Shown here one piece after another: positions 22,471 to 32,618 of a stretch of 64,000 nt of DNA. Numbering within the stretch: position 1 is the first letter of the stretch; every line of letters begins with the position of its first letter. The notes beneath the pieces are model-generated. The model did no database searches. It had not been told where the DNA came from and saw only the letters and a list, made by a program, of their open reading frames with translations. The DNA is from Lophium mytilinum (taxonomy: Eukaryota > Ascomycota > Dothideomycetes > Mytilinidiales > Mytilinidiaceae): NCBI GenBank assembly GCA_010093605.1, contig MU004181.1, positions 2,510,215-2,574,214 on the forward strand. Direction: 5' to 3'. Both the position numbers and the translations under genes were made by a program.

Positions 22471-24368
22471 CTATTGGGTCTTCCGCACCTTAGTGAAGGC
22501 GTTCCTCGACCATCCATCCGCCTCCTGCACAACCGCTCTCTGCAGCTCGTACTTTCCGATCCACGGGAGCAGCTTTGCCCATATGACCCAGTAAACTCCG
22601 CCAGCTGCGAGTATCCCCAATCCGACCACGCAGTGGAGGTAGTAGGGCAAACTCTTGTACTGGTTGTCGGCTGGAGTCGGCGGTGGAACGTAGGGGGCTA
22701 CGGCGAGGTAGATGTTGCTGAGGAAGAAGAAGACAATGACCGGGAAGGTGGCTCGGACGGGCGGGCGCCAGTTATCGGCTTGAGAATGGCGGAAGCGCGC
22801 TGGCAGCGGGAGATGGAGGTAAAGAAGGCCGAAGGAGACGAAGATGTTAACGATGGAGAGGGGGTAGGAGATCAAGTTCAGGACTAGATTTGAAAAGATT
22901 AGCCATGGTGTCTCTTTGACTTACTGATGGTGACAGCGAAGGTCTTGGAATGGCTTGACTCACTGAAGTTGTACGCATCCCCCGGCGGTGGGGCGAGCAT
23001 AATGATCACGGAAACCAGCCAATGCTCAAACAGTCCCATGAACGGTGCGTTGAAGGGCTTGTTGCTTGCCCAAATCCTCGAGAAAGGTAGGATACCTTCT
23101 CGTCCCAGCTCTTGTACCAGTCGTCCTTGCGAAAAGATAACGGACAGGACGTTTCCGAAAGCACTCAGTGCCACGAATACACTCAATGCTCGCTCAGCCT
23201 TTGGCCCGAATACGTTCCTGAAGAAGCTTGCCGCAAGAATGCGTCCGCTGCTTAGGATCTCTTCCCTGGGTACAGCAGCAAAATAGGCGATGTTGGCAAG
23301 CATGTAGAGGATTCCTACGATGAGGATGGCTAGCGGCGCGGCGATTTTGAGATTTCGAACCGGATTGCGCATCTCTGACATGGCGTAATTGGCATTGCTG
23401 TAGCCGATGTAGCTCCAGATGACGTTGTAGAGAGCTGTTACGATGCCATAGGCGGAACCGGTTGTACCCTTAAAGGCATCATCGAAGTTGTGGGGCTTGT
23501 CAATTTTGAGGTGACCACCGAGCGCTGCCTATGAGACGTTAGCAAGACACCATTGATACAGATTAGGGACAGGCGATCTTACAAAGCCGGAAAAGATGAT
23601 GATAAGAAGTATGATTAGCTTGATGACCCCGAGAGCATTCTGGAGCCGCAGTCCCCATTTTAGGGCTAGGCCATGAATAAGGAACGCAGCAGTGATGCAA
23701 GCCAGACCAACGCCTCGCTGATTCCATCGGCCTACTTCGACTTGGGCAGCATTGAGAATGTATTCGCCGAAAATGACACTGTTGGAACCAGCCCAGCCTA
23801 TCGTGTATGTCAGTATAGCCTCTGATGAAAGTCAAAGAAAATGAAGCATACCAAGCAGAACAACATATCCGGTCTATCATAAATGACTTCGTCAGTGATC
23901 CGCTCCAAATTTAAAACTGGTGCGATCATGGACTCACATAAAATCCAGTAGCCAGGAACTTGGGTCTCCGGTAGAAGAACTCTAAATAGTTTTTTTCTCC
24001 GCCGTTTCGTGGAAGGCCAGTTCCCCATTCGAGGTAAACCATCATGCCAGAGGCGGCGATGAGCATGCCAATGACCCAGATGAATAAGGCTAGACCGACG
24101 CTACCACTAGAGGCAAAAATGCTGCTTGGTGTAGCGAATATACCAGTTCCCACCATGCGGTTGAATATACTACTTTAAGTTAGAACCACCAAAAACACTC
24201 GTTGAAGGAAGCATACAGGAAGATAGCGCTGGTGAGGCCAATTTGTTTTCGAGATTCGCTCGTGGTGTATACATCGCTAGGCGCGTCGCCTTCGAGATGG
24301 CTTTCAGTGACATCCTTGCTAGCCCCGCTGGGACTATACAAAGGAGGAGACTCCGTAGTGTGCTTCAT
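22471..24368 (-). CDS. Mup1-like amino-acid permease (APC superfamily)
   Basis: Model complement(join(22471..22883,22964..23528,23583..23797,23852..23873,23938..24169,24217..24368)), 532 residues with phases matching at all five introns. After a hydrophilic 40-residue N-terminus come about twelve membrane segments. IGLTSAIFLIFNRMVGTGIF is the APC first helix with the unwound G-x-G-I-F substrate site. EWGTGLPRNGGEKNYLE and WSYIGYSNANY are typical of fungal LAT-like/Mup1-like methionine and neutral amino-acid permeases. The substrate is inferred only. Exon 4 in transcript order from the 3' end (23852-23873) is a 22-nt microexon coding TGYVVLL(G). The last intron (22884-22963) contains in-frame-looking sequence, but removing it restores DAYNF-ILNLISYPL, the family consensus. 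Confidence 0.88.
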
Positions 24369-25692
24369 ATTGTGCTTTTCAGCTTGTTAACGAGGATGAG
24401 AAGACGAAAGCACGAAACGATGCATTTCTTATGAACCTCTGGAAGAGACATTTTCTCTTGGTTTTGCGCAAAATATTCGCCATGGTGTAATACATCACAC
24501 AAAAGACGAATTCGCCAAGTTTGGTGGCAGCATCCGCTTTTCAAGTAATGAGAACTGAAAATTTATTACGCGATGAAACCATTCCACCCCTTCCTGGTTA
24601 CTGCCGAGCCCTGGCCAGAGGCTACCACCGCGTACACTCGGCGTCTTGTGTGGATGAGGAAGCTCGCTATGTCGCCATTTTTCTTACTTCTCGCTGAGCT
24701 TAGCAGCGCGCCCGGCATTACGACCAATACCCACGCCAAGAGTGGCAAGACGTGGCAACACCTCAAATATCGCAATTCGAGGCCGTACTTACTGTGCACG
24801 GTAGCAATTGTCTCCTACTCTCAATGTGACTTCAGGCGTCTTGTCATCCTCAGTGCAAGCCACTGCTCCGGCCATTCCGTTCCAGAGAGTCATATGTACG
24901 AGCAGAATTCTCCTTTTCAAAACACAACTGGCAGACGCGTGGGGTTTCGATGGTAGATGCTCATGAGAGCTCTAAAGGTGGTGGTGTCGCAGAGGGTCTC
25001 GTGTCGAAGGAGAGAGGTAACGTGCAGCCGTCACTTGACCTCTGACTAAGCTGCCTGGAGATCAAATAGGTTAGTGTAATAAAAGGATTTAGAGCCCCTG
25101 CAAAAGCAATTCTGGCCAATGAAACTTCTCTCATCAACTTCTTTTACCGTAATTTACCCTTGCAGCCAACCTGCACTATTACCACAGCATGCGTCCAAGG
25201 GATATACATACATACAAACACACATACACCTGAGTAGCTGATCGGAATACACCGGTGAGTCTTTCGAAAGAAACATGCACAACTGACAGACTTATTCTAT
25301 AGCGATGAACAGTCCTTTGATGATTAGATGTCGAGGGATATCCTGTTTTCGCTTCTAGCCAATCGGATCTCTGCATTAGTCTGTTTCAAGAAATACTCCA
25401 CATCAACACTCGACGTCCCTTGAAGCAGACTATCTACAGATCTCAAAAGCTCAAGAGAGTGTATCTTCAGCTAATTTTGCACCTATCAACTATTCACCGC
25501 CCGGTAGGAAACGTACGAGCCTCGACCCAGTGCTGGACCATTGCCAGCACACCCTTGCTTCACCGCTCGCTTTTTACCGAGCCGCCTCGACATCATCCTG
25601 ATATCCCGCAGCTGCATACATACATTCACTCCAGCGACTCCAGCTGCCCTTATACCGCACGCATCCCTCATGTCCCTCCTCAAACCACCGCC
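24369..25692. other. Divergent intergenic region (permease / Spo7)
   Basis: 1.3 kb between divergent genes. It holds a short CATACAAACACACATACA-like microsatellite near 25210. The frame in front of Spo7 is open from 25420, but the sequence is Pro/His/Thr-rich without domain, and the ATG at 25693 fits the family start better. No other gene seen. Confidence 0.5.
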
Positions 25693-27117
25693 ATGTCCTC
25701 CAAGCTCGACCAGATCGTCAAGGGCGCGCCTCCTCCGAATCTCAGCGCGCCGCAGCTAGCAGCCTCCGTCTCCGCATCAGCCAATGCCCGCCTCGCTACC
25801 CTCAAAACACCACGACCGCCGCACCCCCCCTCAGACCCTACCTCCTTACTCCCCTCCTCTCCGCCGCAGATATACCTAAACCTCCTCATCCTCGAAGCCT
25901 CCCTCCGCAGCCAATTCCTCACTCTCCGCGCCCGCCGCCGCCAAAACACCTTCGTCCTCACCCTCCTCGTGCTGTGGATACTATGGTTCACCTACGCCCT
26001 CTTCCTGCGGCCGCGCGAAGACGGCACCGGCGTCGGCGGCTCCGTGTACTGGGTCGTTGACATGGCGGAGAAAGTCGCCTTCATGGGCGGCGTCATCACT
26101 GCCATCCTGTTCTGGGCCACCGGGCAGTGGGAGCGCGGCGTGCGGTGGCCGCGGCGGTGGATCGGCGTCGCGAACCGCGGCCTGCGCGGCATGAACTGCA
26201 AAATTGTCGTCATCAAGGGCCCCTGGTGGCGGGAAGCCCTCAGCCATCTGAGCTTCCTCATGCCATGGGAGCTGGTCTCGGCGAATACTCCAGGTGGGAA
26301 TTACCACTATATCAATTTTGCGCAGGAGAAGAAGGAGCATTTGAGTGGGGAGGGCAGGCCGAGGAGTATGGTTACGGAGCATGGGCAGGAGTATGCGGAG
26401 GAGGATGTTAGTCGGGGTGGGAATTATGTGAAGCTGTTGTTGCTGCCGAAGCCGTTTACGCCGGATTTTAGGGAGAATTGGGAGCTGTATCGGACCGAGT
26501 ATTGGGAGAAGGAAAATGAGCGGCGGGCGGAGCTGAGGAAGAGAGTGAAGAGGCGGCAGAGGGAGATTGCCAAGGAGGAAGGCGGGTGGTTATGGTGGAC
26601 TGGTTGGAGAGGCTGGAAGAAGGCGAGAGGCGTTGGAGGCAGGCTGGCCGATATCGAGAAATCCCATCACCATGGGCACGGGCATAGTCACAGTTTGTCG
26701 ACGCATAATTCACTCAAGAACAAAACGAGGAGAGCGAGTCTACTCAAAGAACGGGGACGAGACGGTTCACATTCTCGGTCTTCATCGCGAAGCACTACAC
26801 CAACACCAGAAATCGACGAACGTGCTGCGAGAAGCAATCTAGAAGAGAGGCAAAGGAGATGGAGCAATAGTACCACAGGCAGTACCTCCGACCGGCGAAG
26901 AAAGAAGGGCACAGCGTCAGTTGCAATGACATCGGCAGGAAGGCCTGTCAGGCTTACACCAGCCGGATCGAGACCTCAAACACCAAATACAGGAACTTTG
27001 CTGGATATGGCCAGCAAGAGAGCTTCCACTCTGAGCACCGCAGAGAGCTTGTCCGGCACAGAAGGGGAAAGCCCCGGAGCAGTATTGGATGAGAGACATA
27101 TGGCACCCTCAGCATAG
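25693..27117 (+). CDS. SPO7: Spo7-like regulatory subunit of the Nem1-Spo7 phosphatase
   Basis: 474 residues from the ATG at 25693 (context CCGCCATGTCC). Spo7 core: IYLNLLILEASLRSQFLTLRARRRQ, then two membrane helices (about 86-105 and 125-143), a conserved luminal/cytosolic segment, and the NYVKLLLLPKPFTPDFRENWELYR block typical of Spo7. In yeast, Nem1-Spo7 at the nuclear envelope/ER dephosphorylates the phosphatidate phosphatase Pah1 and so controls phospholipid versus triacylglycerol synthesis. The C-terminal 180 residues are a basic, Ser/Thr/Arg-rich disordered tail with a His-Gly-His run, longer than in yeast but usual in Pezizomycotina. No intron. Confidence 0.88.
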   Translation: MSSKLDQIVKGAPPPNLSAPQLAASVSASANARLATLKTPRPPHPPSDPTSLLPSSPPQIYLNLLILEASLRSQFLTLRARRRQNTFVLTLLVLWILWFTYALFLRPREDGTGVGGSVYWVVDMAEKVAFMGGVITAILFWATGQWERGVRWPRRWIGVANRGLRGMNCKIVVIKGPWWREALSHLSFLMPWELVSANTPGGNYHYINFAQEKKEHLSGEGRPRSMVTEHGQEYAEEDVSRGGNYVKLLLLPKPFTPDFRENWELYRTEYWEKENERRAELRKRVKRRQREIAKEEGGWLWWTGWRGWKKARGVGGRLADIEKSHHHGHGHSHSLSTHNSLKNKTRRASLLKERGRDGSHSRSSSRSTTPTPEIDERAARSNLEERQRRWSNSTTGSTSDRRRKKGTASVAMTSAGRPVRLTPAGSRPQTPNTGTLLDMASKRASTLSTAESLSGTEGESPGAVLDERHMAPSA

Positions 27118-27401
27118 CTTGTATAGCCGTTTACGAAATCACTCAATCTACGAATGTACATACGTCACAGTTTGGTTCATTATTCGAAAGCAGTGATTGT
27201 TCAGTTTGGAAGATTACCGGACCAAATATATCACTAAATTATTGGGGAAAGAAAGTGTATTCTCGGTTGGGAGGTTTGCCATTGAAAGTTCGTTCAAAAG
27301 CTACAAGCAAGCTTGAAAGAAACGAGAGCTGGATGCCTTTGGAGCATTAACAGTAGAAAGAGGAAAGAGCCGATCTGTCTCGCCGTCCCACATCAACCCA
27401 T

Positions 27402-28154
27402 TTACACGCGCCAAGAATCAGGTGGTGGCTCAGGCCCTCGATATCCGTCGAGGCCTAGGTTGAATGTATGCGACGGCATGAGAGGAAGCGCCGGCGGTCT
27501 TGTAGCCCTTGGGCTTTGGGCGGCTTCTACGGGTACACCCCCTTCCACATCTCGGGACTCCTGTGTCTGCTTCCTGCGTAAGAAAAGTACGAACGGCCAC
27601 GCCAGGATCTTAACCGGCCAGTTTGGCGGATCTAAGACGAAATCTCGAAACTCGCGGTGGCGATCAGAACTACTTTCTACCTCGTCTGCTGTTAGGGCAA
27701 GGAAAAGAGGGATGAGGAAGTAATACGCTAGCCATGCAGCGCAGAGGGCTATGCCAACCACGATCAAGGATGTGCCCCATGCAGGGAGGTGGTGGGGAGA
27801 ATGACTTACAGGGCTAGCATAAGTGTAGTCCGTGGGCCCGGTCTTGTTGGACAACACCGTACAGTTATGAAGGAATGTACAGTTTGGAGGAATCGGGTTG
27901 GTGTGGGTGGCGGGCCCGGTGTTGTTGAACAAAGCGGTACAGTTACGAAAGACTATACAAATTGGAGGGCCTGGGTTGATGATTGTCCCATTCAAAGGAG
28001 CCCCGGGCATCTGTATAGTCCTGTTGGACGGGGCTTCAGGTATTGGGGGATCTCCGCTGCAGTGTGCAGAATGAAATGGATCAAAGAAGGAACGTGGGCA
28101 GAAGATGGACGTCATCTTTCTGGTGATCCTTTGGAGGGCTTCGAGGTGTCTCAT
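27402..28154 (-). CDS. Orphan one-pass membrane protein 1, N-glycosylation-repeat ectodomain
   Basis: Single exon, 250 residues. I do not recognise the family. No classical signal peptide. Residues about 64-110 hold two copies of a unit of the form C-x4-NCT-x-L-x-N-x-TGP-x3-T, and residues 44-103 contain seven N-glycosylation sequons. One membrane helix spans about 128-154, followed by a cytosolic-looking segment with REFRDFVLDPPNWPVKILAWP and a basic FLRRK run, then a Pro-rich tail. Basic residues after the helix predict N-out/C-in topology, in agreement with the sequons. The juxtamembrane R-x-F-x-L..V-I/K-x-x-x-W-P pattern recurs in the next two genes downstream in the array, so they are likely paralogues. 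Confidence 0.6.
   Translation of the reverse strand: MRHLEALQRITRKMTSIFCPRSFFDPFHSAHCSGDPPIPEAPSNRTIQMPGAPLNGTIINPGPPICIVFRNCTALFNNTGPATHTNPIPPNCTFLHNCTVLSNKTGPTDYTYASPVSHSPHHLPAWGTSLIVVGIALCAAWLAYYFLIPLFLALTADEVESSSDRHREFRDFVLDPPNWPVKILAWPFVLFLRRKQTQESRDVEGGVPVEAAQSPRATRPPALPLMPSHTFNLGLDGYRGPEPPPDSWRV
27834..27968 (-). repeat. In-gene direct repeat, two ~57-bp units with 78-bp period
   Basis: Unit 27834-27890 and unit 27912-27968 both start GGGCCCGGT(C/G)TTGTTG and end TTGGAGG, with scattered substitutions. They encode the two Cys/Asn-rich ectodomain units of the orphan membrane protein at 27402-28154. Confidence 0.75.
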
Positions 28155-28375
28155 AGGCGTGCGCTAGGCTTTCTTATACTTTTCTGGGCGGTTGCTGGAG
28201 AAATCTTAGCTTTCGTGTACAATAATGAAAGAGATTCGCCTATTATATGTGAGTGCACAATGTTGTATCATTTTCAAAATGTGGCACGAGAAGAATGACT
28301 GAGATCGTTCGAATTCTGAAAACGTTGCGAAACATTCCCGGTCGTTATCACTCAAAGGATACTGCATACCATTCC

Positions 28376-29164
28376 CTATATCGTGCACCGAGCTCTTCGT
28401 AGAGCTCGCGACTCGCCAACGTTCTCGACCGTCGCCGCCCTCTTTCTCGCTTCCGGATTCGTAGAAGTAACCTCTTCCGACCCTTGAGAATCTTCTGAAG
28501 CAGATTCAATAGTTCCCAAGACGCCAGCGTGTTGCTCGAAATGCTCGCTCACGGCACGAAAAGACCTCACAGAGGCACCCCTGCTTACTCGTACCTGACG
28601 GAGAGGCCCTCGCCGTTGTCTTGAACTGGAATGTCGACGAACTGCGTCAAACAAAGTCCGAACGCTGCGATCCATATCGACAGTCGTACCCGAATCCTCG
28701 CTCCTCCGGGGCTGTTCTCTGATTCCAGACTCGACCGACACCCGGTTGACCTCTGGCGAGTGTTCTGCCCTCGCCCTATCCCCAAAAGATGGGAACAACT
28801 CGAGAGTGTCGTCCGAGCTGCCTGACTCGACCTTTGGTAGTGCCATCTCCGCGTCTTCTTGCTTCTGGCGCTTTTGTTTTTGATAGGATACCCAAATCCT
28901 TGCTGGCCAGGTGACAGCGATGACACTGCACTCCGGTGACTCTAACAGGAATGTTCTGATTGCTCCTTTGCGGGTTCCTGATCTCTTGCCGAGGATTTGG
29001 AACATTGGGAAGCCGATGTAGTAGACAACGTATCCCAAGACAATGATGGTGACTACAAGAGAGATAATCGTCGCGTTCGAGAGATCCTTGCCTTGAGATG
29101 CGGAAGGTAGAGCGACGCTCGTGCCGTTGATCATGGTGATATTTGGAGTGCGGCTCTCAAGCAT
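28376..29164 (-). CDS. Orphan one-pass membrane protein 2
   Basis: 262 residues from the ATG at 29164; family unknown. Three sequons lie in the short N-terminus (residues 8, 13, 30), one membrane helix at about 31-57, then KRSGTRKGAIRTFLLESPE..VIAVTWP..W, the same juxtamembrane pattern as its neighbours, and a charged Ser/Arg/Glu-rich tail ending in basic residues. The reading frame is open upstream (PPPPPPLKLSRNNT..GFSTLHSNLYNL) back to a good TTTCAG acceptor near 29287, so a further 5' exon may exist; I could not find its start with confidence. Confidence 0.55.
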   Translation of the reverse strand: MLESRTPNITMINGTSVALPSASQGKDLSNATIISLVVTIIVLGYVVYYIGFPMFQILGKRSGTRKGAIRTFLLESPECSVIAVTWPARIWVSYQKQKRQKQEDAEMALPKVESGSSDDTLELFPSFGDRARAEHSPEVNRVSVESGIREQPRRSEDSGTTVDMDRSVRTLFDAVRRHSSSRQRRGPLRQVRVSRGASVRSFRAVSEHFEQHAGVLGTIESASEDSQGSEEVTSTNPEARKRAATVENVGESRALRRARCTI

Positions 29165-29756
29165 CAGGTTGTAGAGATTACTGTGGAGCGTGCTGAAGCC
29201 AAGCTCTAGTGGCAGGAGCGTGTTGTTTCGTGAAAGCTTGAGAGGTGGGGGTGGTGGTGGTCCAGAACGCGGTGCCTGTGTCTGAAAGTAGGCATGAGAA
29301 GGTTATGCGTGGACTATTTAAATTAAAGGAGGTGGTTCATATACATGCTAACCCGACAGTGAATGGAAGAGGGGGAAGCTCTACACGTGAATGATTGCGA
29401 TCATGTTACATTTTGGTCACGAAACTTGAAATAGGAGTTATAAGCATGGAGTTGGTGAAAGACATTGAATTGAGAGACTGATGACGATTGAGATAGGTAT
29501 GGCGGTTGGAAAAAATACCGTGCGGGAATATTTTAGCAACTCGTGAGACTATTGTAGAGAAATGGAAGAGTCGTCGAGTACCCAGCTGGGGGTGTGTTGG
29601 ATTGCAGGCTGCAGCATCTTACATAAGGTATGAAGCGAACATTATGTACATGAAAGCTCTGTTTGCTACTACCCATTGATTGCTGTAGGTGATTGTCATT
29701 CTAACTGGGTGTTAACTGTCCGTCATCATCTAGAGGAAGTCAGACTGAGCCTGTTC

Positions 29757-30713
29757 TTATATCCAACCAAGGGAATTCGTAGACTTAACTGGGCGGGAGA
29801 TTTGGGATTTGCTTACGCGCCGTCCAAAACCTGGTCGGGACGTAGTCCCCGCATCTTGGGCTACCGGAGGAGAGTTCAAGCTGACATCAACAAACTCTCC
29901 CGTGGAGAAAGGGACGGTAGCAGGGACGGAATTGTTTCTCGGTACCTCAAACGTTGCGCCAGAATCCTGCGTCCGCATCTCTTCGTCATTCCGGGCCGCT
30001 TGTCGCTCCCCCCTTCGCTTTTTGAAGAGCTTAAAGGGGAATGCAAGAGCGATAACATCCCAGTGATCGCTTCCGAGGAACCAGCGTTTTGCCGCATCAC
30101 CCCTCTCGCTCGGTGTAGATTGGCGTACCGCGCGATACACTCTTAGTACGAAAGAAAAGAGCCAAATAAGGAACAAAAAGCCAATAGTTAGACCAGCCGC
30201 CACTCCCAGATCAACGTGATGATGAGCTTGCGTTGACTGGGGAAGTGTACCGTTTCCCATTGTGATATTGGCAGGCGGCGGAGGCGGCTGAACGATCGTA
30301 GTTGGCTGTGGTCGGCTGGTCAAGCTCACCCCGAGCGACTTACTACTATACCCGATCGGCTGAGTAGTATTGCTAGGAGGGTAGGGCGCGAGGAAGGCAG
30401 GCCCCGTCGAGCTCGCCACCGGAGAAGTCAAGGATCCTGGTACATTGGTTGTAGAAAGTACCCTGGATGATGATGGCTTCGGCGGAACTACCACCGTTTG
30501 GGTGACCGTCACAATAACGTAGTTTCTACCACTCGTCGAAGAGCTAGGGTCTGAGATGTTGAGCGCTGCCGTATCAGTATGTTTTGCAGCAGAGTCTGAG
30601 CCATCGAAACGAGTGATTGTGGGAATCATTTTCGAGGTGACGCTTAGCGACAGTCCCGGACTTTGGCTCGTTGGTGTAGCTTGGGTCAACGAGGCTGTCA
30701 ACAACATGTTCAT
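29757..30713 (-). CDS. Orphan one-pass membrane protein 3, Ser/Thr/Pro-rich ectodomain
   Basis: 318 residues from the ATG at 30713; the open frame extends further upstream without an ATG. Residues 1-168 are Ser/Thr/Pro-rich with four sequons and the segment VIVTVTQTVVVPP, a signature common in fungal cell-surface proteins with O-glycosylated stalks. One membrane helix at about 169-192, then RGDAAKRWFLGSDHWDVIALAFPFKLFKKRR, matching the juxtamembrane pattern of the two preceding paralogues, and a disordered tail. A role as a wall or membrane sensor is conceivable from the layout (compare Mid2/Wsc-like stalks) but is not shown. Confidence 0.6.
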   Translation of the reverse strand: MNMLLTASLTQATPTSQSPGLSLSVTSKMIPTITRFDGSDSAAKHTDTAALNISDPSSSTSGRNYVIVTVTQTVVVPPKPSSSRVLSTTNVPGSLTSPVASSTGPAFLAPYPPSNTTQPIGYSSKSLGVSLTSRPQPTTIVQPPPPPANITMGNGTLPQSTQAHHHVDLGVAAGLTIGFLFLIWLFSFVLRVYRAVRQSTPSERGDAAKRWFLGSDHWDVIALAFPFKLFKKRRGERQAARNDEEMRTQDSGATFEVPRNNSVPATVPFSTGEFVDVSLNSPPVAQDAGTTSRPGFGRRVSKSQISRPVKSTNSLGWI

Positions 30714-31328
30714 TTTGAAGGATCTTGGTGTTTCAGAGGCTGAGAGTATCCTCACCGGATGAAAGAAGTTGCTTGAAGTGCCGATGGTTTCTGGAATTAT
30801 CTGGAGCAGGCAACGAGGATACTGAAGAAAGAGGTTGTCCCGCACGGAACGCACCGCTGTTATATACCTTAGACTCAACAACACCCATTGTGAAGTCATT
30901 GTATTCTTTAGTCCCTCAACCTTCTTGCTTGCAGTGCTTACAATTTCTGCAGATAGATATGTACATGGCAACGCAAGTCAGTGTCGAACATCGTCAATGC
31001 TACTGCTAAGTTGACGGAGGCCACCGCGTGAACCGTAGCAAGCAAGAAGAGACCAGAAAAGCTCAACCATTCCCACATAAGCGTGTATTCTGGAAACCTA
31101 TCTGTGATCTGTAGCGCCTCCACGGAGCATGACATCTGGAGCGGATTATAGATGAGCTACCCCACAGCAATCCGGCGTGAGTACGAGGCTTGTAGAGAAT
31201 TTCGGATTGGAAGCTTGGGAACCTGGACCTTGCGACATGTAAGCCTTACTAAATTCAGATGTAATAAATTTTATTGTGAACCGAGAGGAAGAGCACGTAG
31301 TCAATTCACCTTTACCGCGAGCCATGAG
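30714..31328. other. Intergenic region within the membrane-protein array
   Basis: Promoter of orphan 3 and 3' flank of orphan 4. AT-rich near 31255-31275. No gene recognised. Confidence 0.45.
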
Positions 31329-31997
31329 CTAGACACTGTCGCGGCGTAATGTTTCCTTCCCGCCTCTTCCAAACATCAGCGCTGAAACAGTCGCTCTATT
31401 CTTCTTCAGCCTTGAAGCTCCAGGTCGTGGAGGTAGCTCTGGCCACTCTGTGCTGGCTGCTGCTGTTATCGGGGCATCCGCTGGCGCTCTTCTACTTTGG
31501 TATGGCCGCAGCGATGAAGGCGGCGGCTTTGGAGGATCGATTGGCTGAAGCCCCATTCCCTCTTCCTCGTCGCCTACGACAAATTTGGATTCATCATCTT
31601 CGTTGGTCTTCGATTCTGAGCTTCGTGATCGTGGATTCCGAAAGTAAGCGCCCAGGTCGTCCATTTCGCGTCCAAGGCCTATCGCAGCATTTGTCCGAGA
31701 GCGACGCGCCTCTGCGTTCAATGCATAGTCCAGATTTGAAGCTGACCATCTGAAGCTTCGGGTTCGTGGGGTTGGTTTTTGTTTCCGGCCGCAGCAGAGC
31801 TTTAGCAACCAGCAGGTCTCGTGGCGCTCACGGTAGAAGCAGAGCAGCCATGTCGTGAGTATGCCAACTGCGACGAGGAAGACGACCGTAGAGACGATGA
31901 CTATAAGAACCAGCTGTGACGGAGGAGCCGCTTGGTCAGTACCCAAGTCGCTTTCCGATCGAGAAGTCAAGGCTGGGCGTCTGGATATAACGGGCAT
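31329..31997 (-). CDS. Orphan one-pass membrane protein 4
   Basis: 222 residues from the ATG at 31997 (MPVISRRPAL). Short N-terminus without signal peptide, a strong hydrophobic helix at about 29-54 (QLVLIVIVSTVVFLVAVGIL), then a Cys/Arg-rich juxtamembrane part (CFYRERHETCWLLKLCCGRK), possibly palmitoylated, and a charged, Pro-rich tail. Several Arg/Lys-Ser motifs could be phosphorylation sites. The family is unknown to me; it shares only layout with its neighbours. Confidence 0.55.
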   Translation of the reverse strand: MPVISRRPALTSRSESDLGTDQAAPPSQLVLIVIVSTVVFLVAVGILTTWLLCFYRERHETCWLLKLCCGRKQKPTPRTRSFRWSASNLDYALNAEARRSRTNAAIGLGREMDDLGAYFRNPRSRSSESKTNEDDESKFVVGDEEEGMGLQPIDPPKPPPSSLRPYQSRRAPADAPITAAASTEWPELPPRPGASRLKKNRATVSALMFGRGGKETLRRDSV

Positions 31998-32618
31998 ATT
32001 CAGGTATTCAGAGGACGATATCACCGAGAGCTACTTGTTTAGCACTGCTGAAACGAAGGAGTCGCAAATCGACAGCTCTGGATGCCGTTGTAGTATTGTG
32101 TACCTAAGGACCCGTATTCTCGTGTCTGCGATAGACGTATCTGTGAAAGCAGGTCAGAGTTGGAGGCAGATAGAGAGCCATGGGGCGACTGACTTCTCTT
32201 GTAGCAATAAAGAAACGCTTAACAATAGCTTTGTCAAACGGCCGTCTGCGCATTGCGGATGAGAAGACGAGAGCGTGAACAAAGGATGGCGGGGTGATGG
32301 CGAACGAAGGTCGTCGTCTTTGTGAGGAAGTTGCATGACGGCACGTACGAAGGCCCGTGCACGCACCACGAAGGTGAATTAGATGGTAAGCGTGCACACC
32401 TATAGACGCTATGGCGGTTACGAAAGGCTGTTACACCTCCTACTGAGATTGGAATGCGTCAGGTAGATAGTCAACTATGGATCGACTACACTAACGCTGA
32501 AGCTTGTGGGAGATCGAAGCTTCTCACCACCGCGAGAGCTACCGGAGTCCATTTCATGATAGAATCATGTCCTAACACCTTCACGTCAGCATTTATAGGC
32601 ACCATTCGAGCGATACCA
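31998..32618. other. Intergenic region
   Basis: About 620 bp upstream of orphan 4 and downstream of the ABHD hydrolase. No coding signal. Confidence 0.45.

Noticed and set aside
24573-24956. 127-codon plus-strand frame upstream of Spo7
   Set aside because: No recognisable motif; an opposing frame exists; likely promoter DNA.
25420-25692. N-terminal extension of Spo7 by 91 codons
   Set aside because: Composition (Pro/His/Thr/Cys) unlike the Spo7 family; the internal ATG at 25693 has a good context and begins the conserved part.
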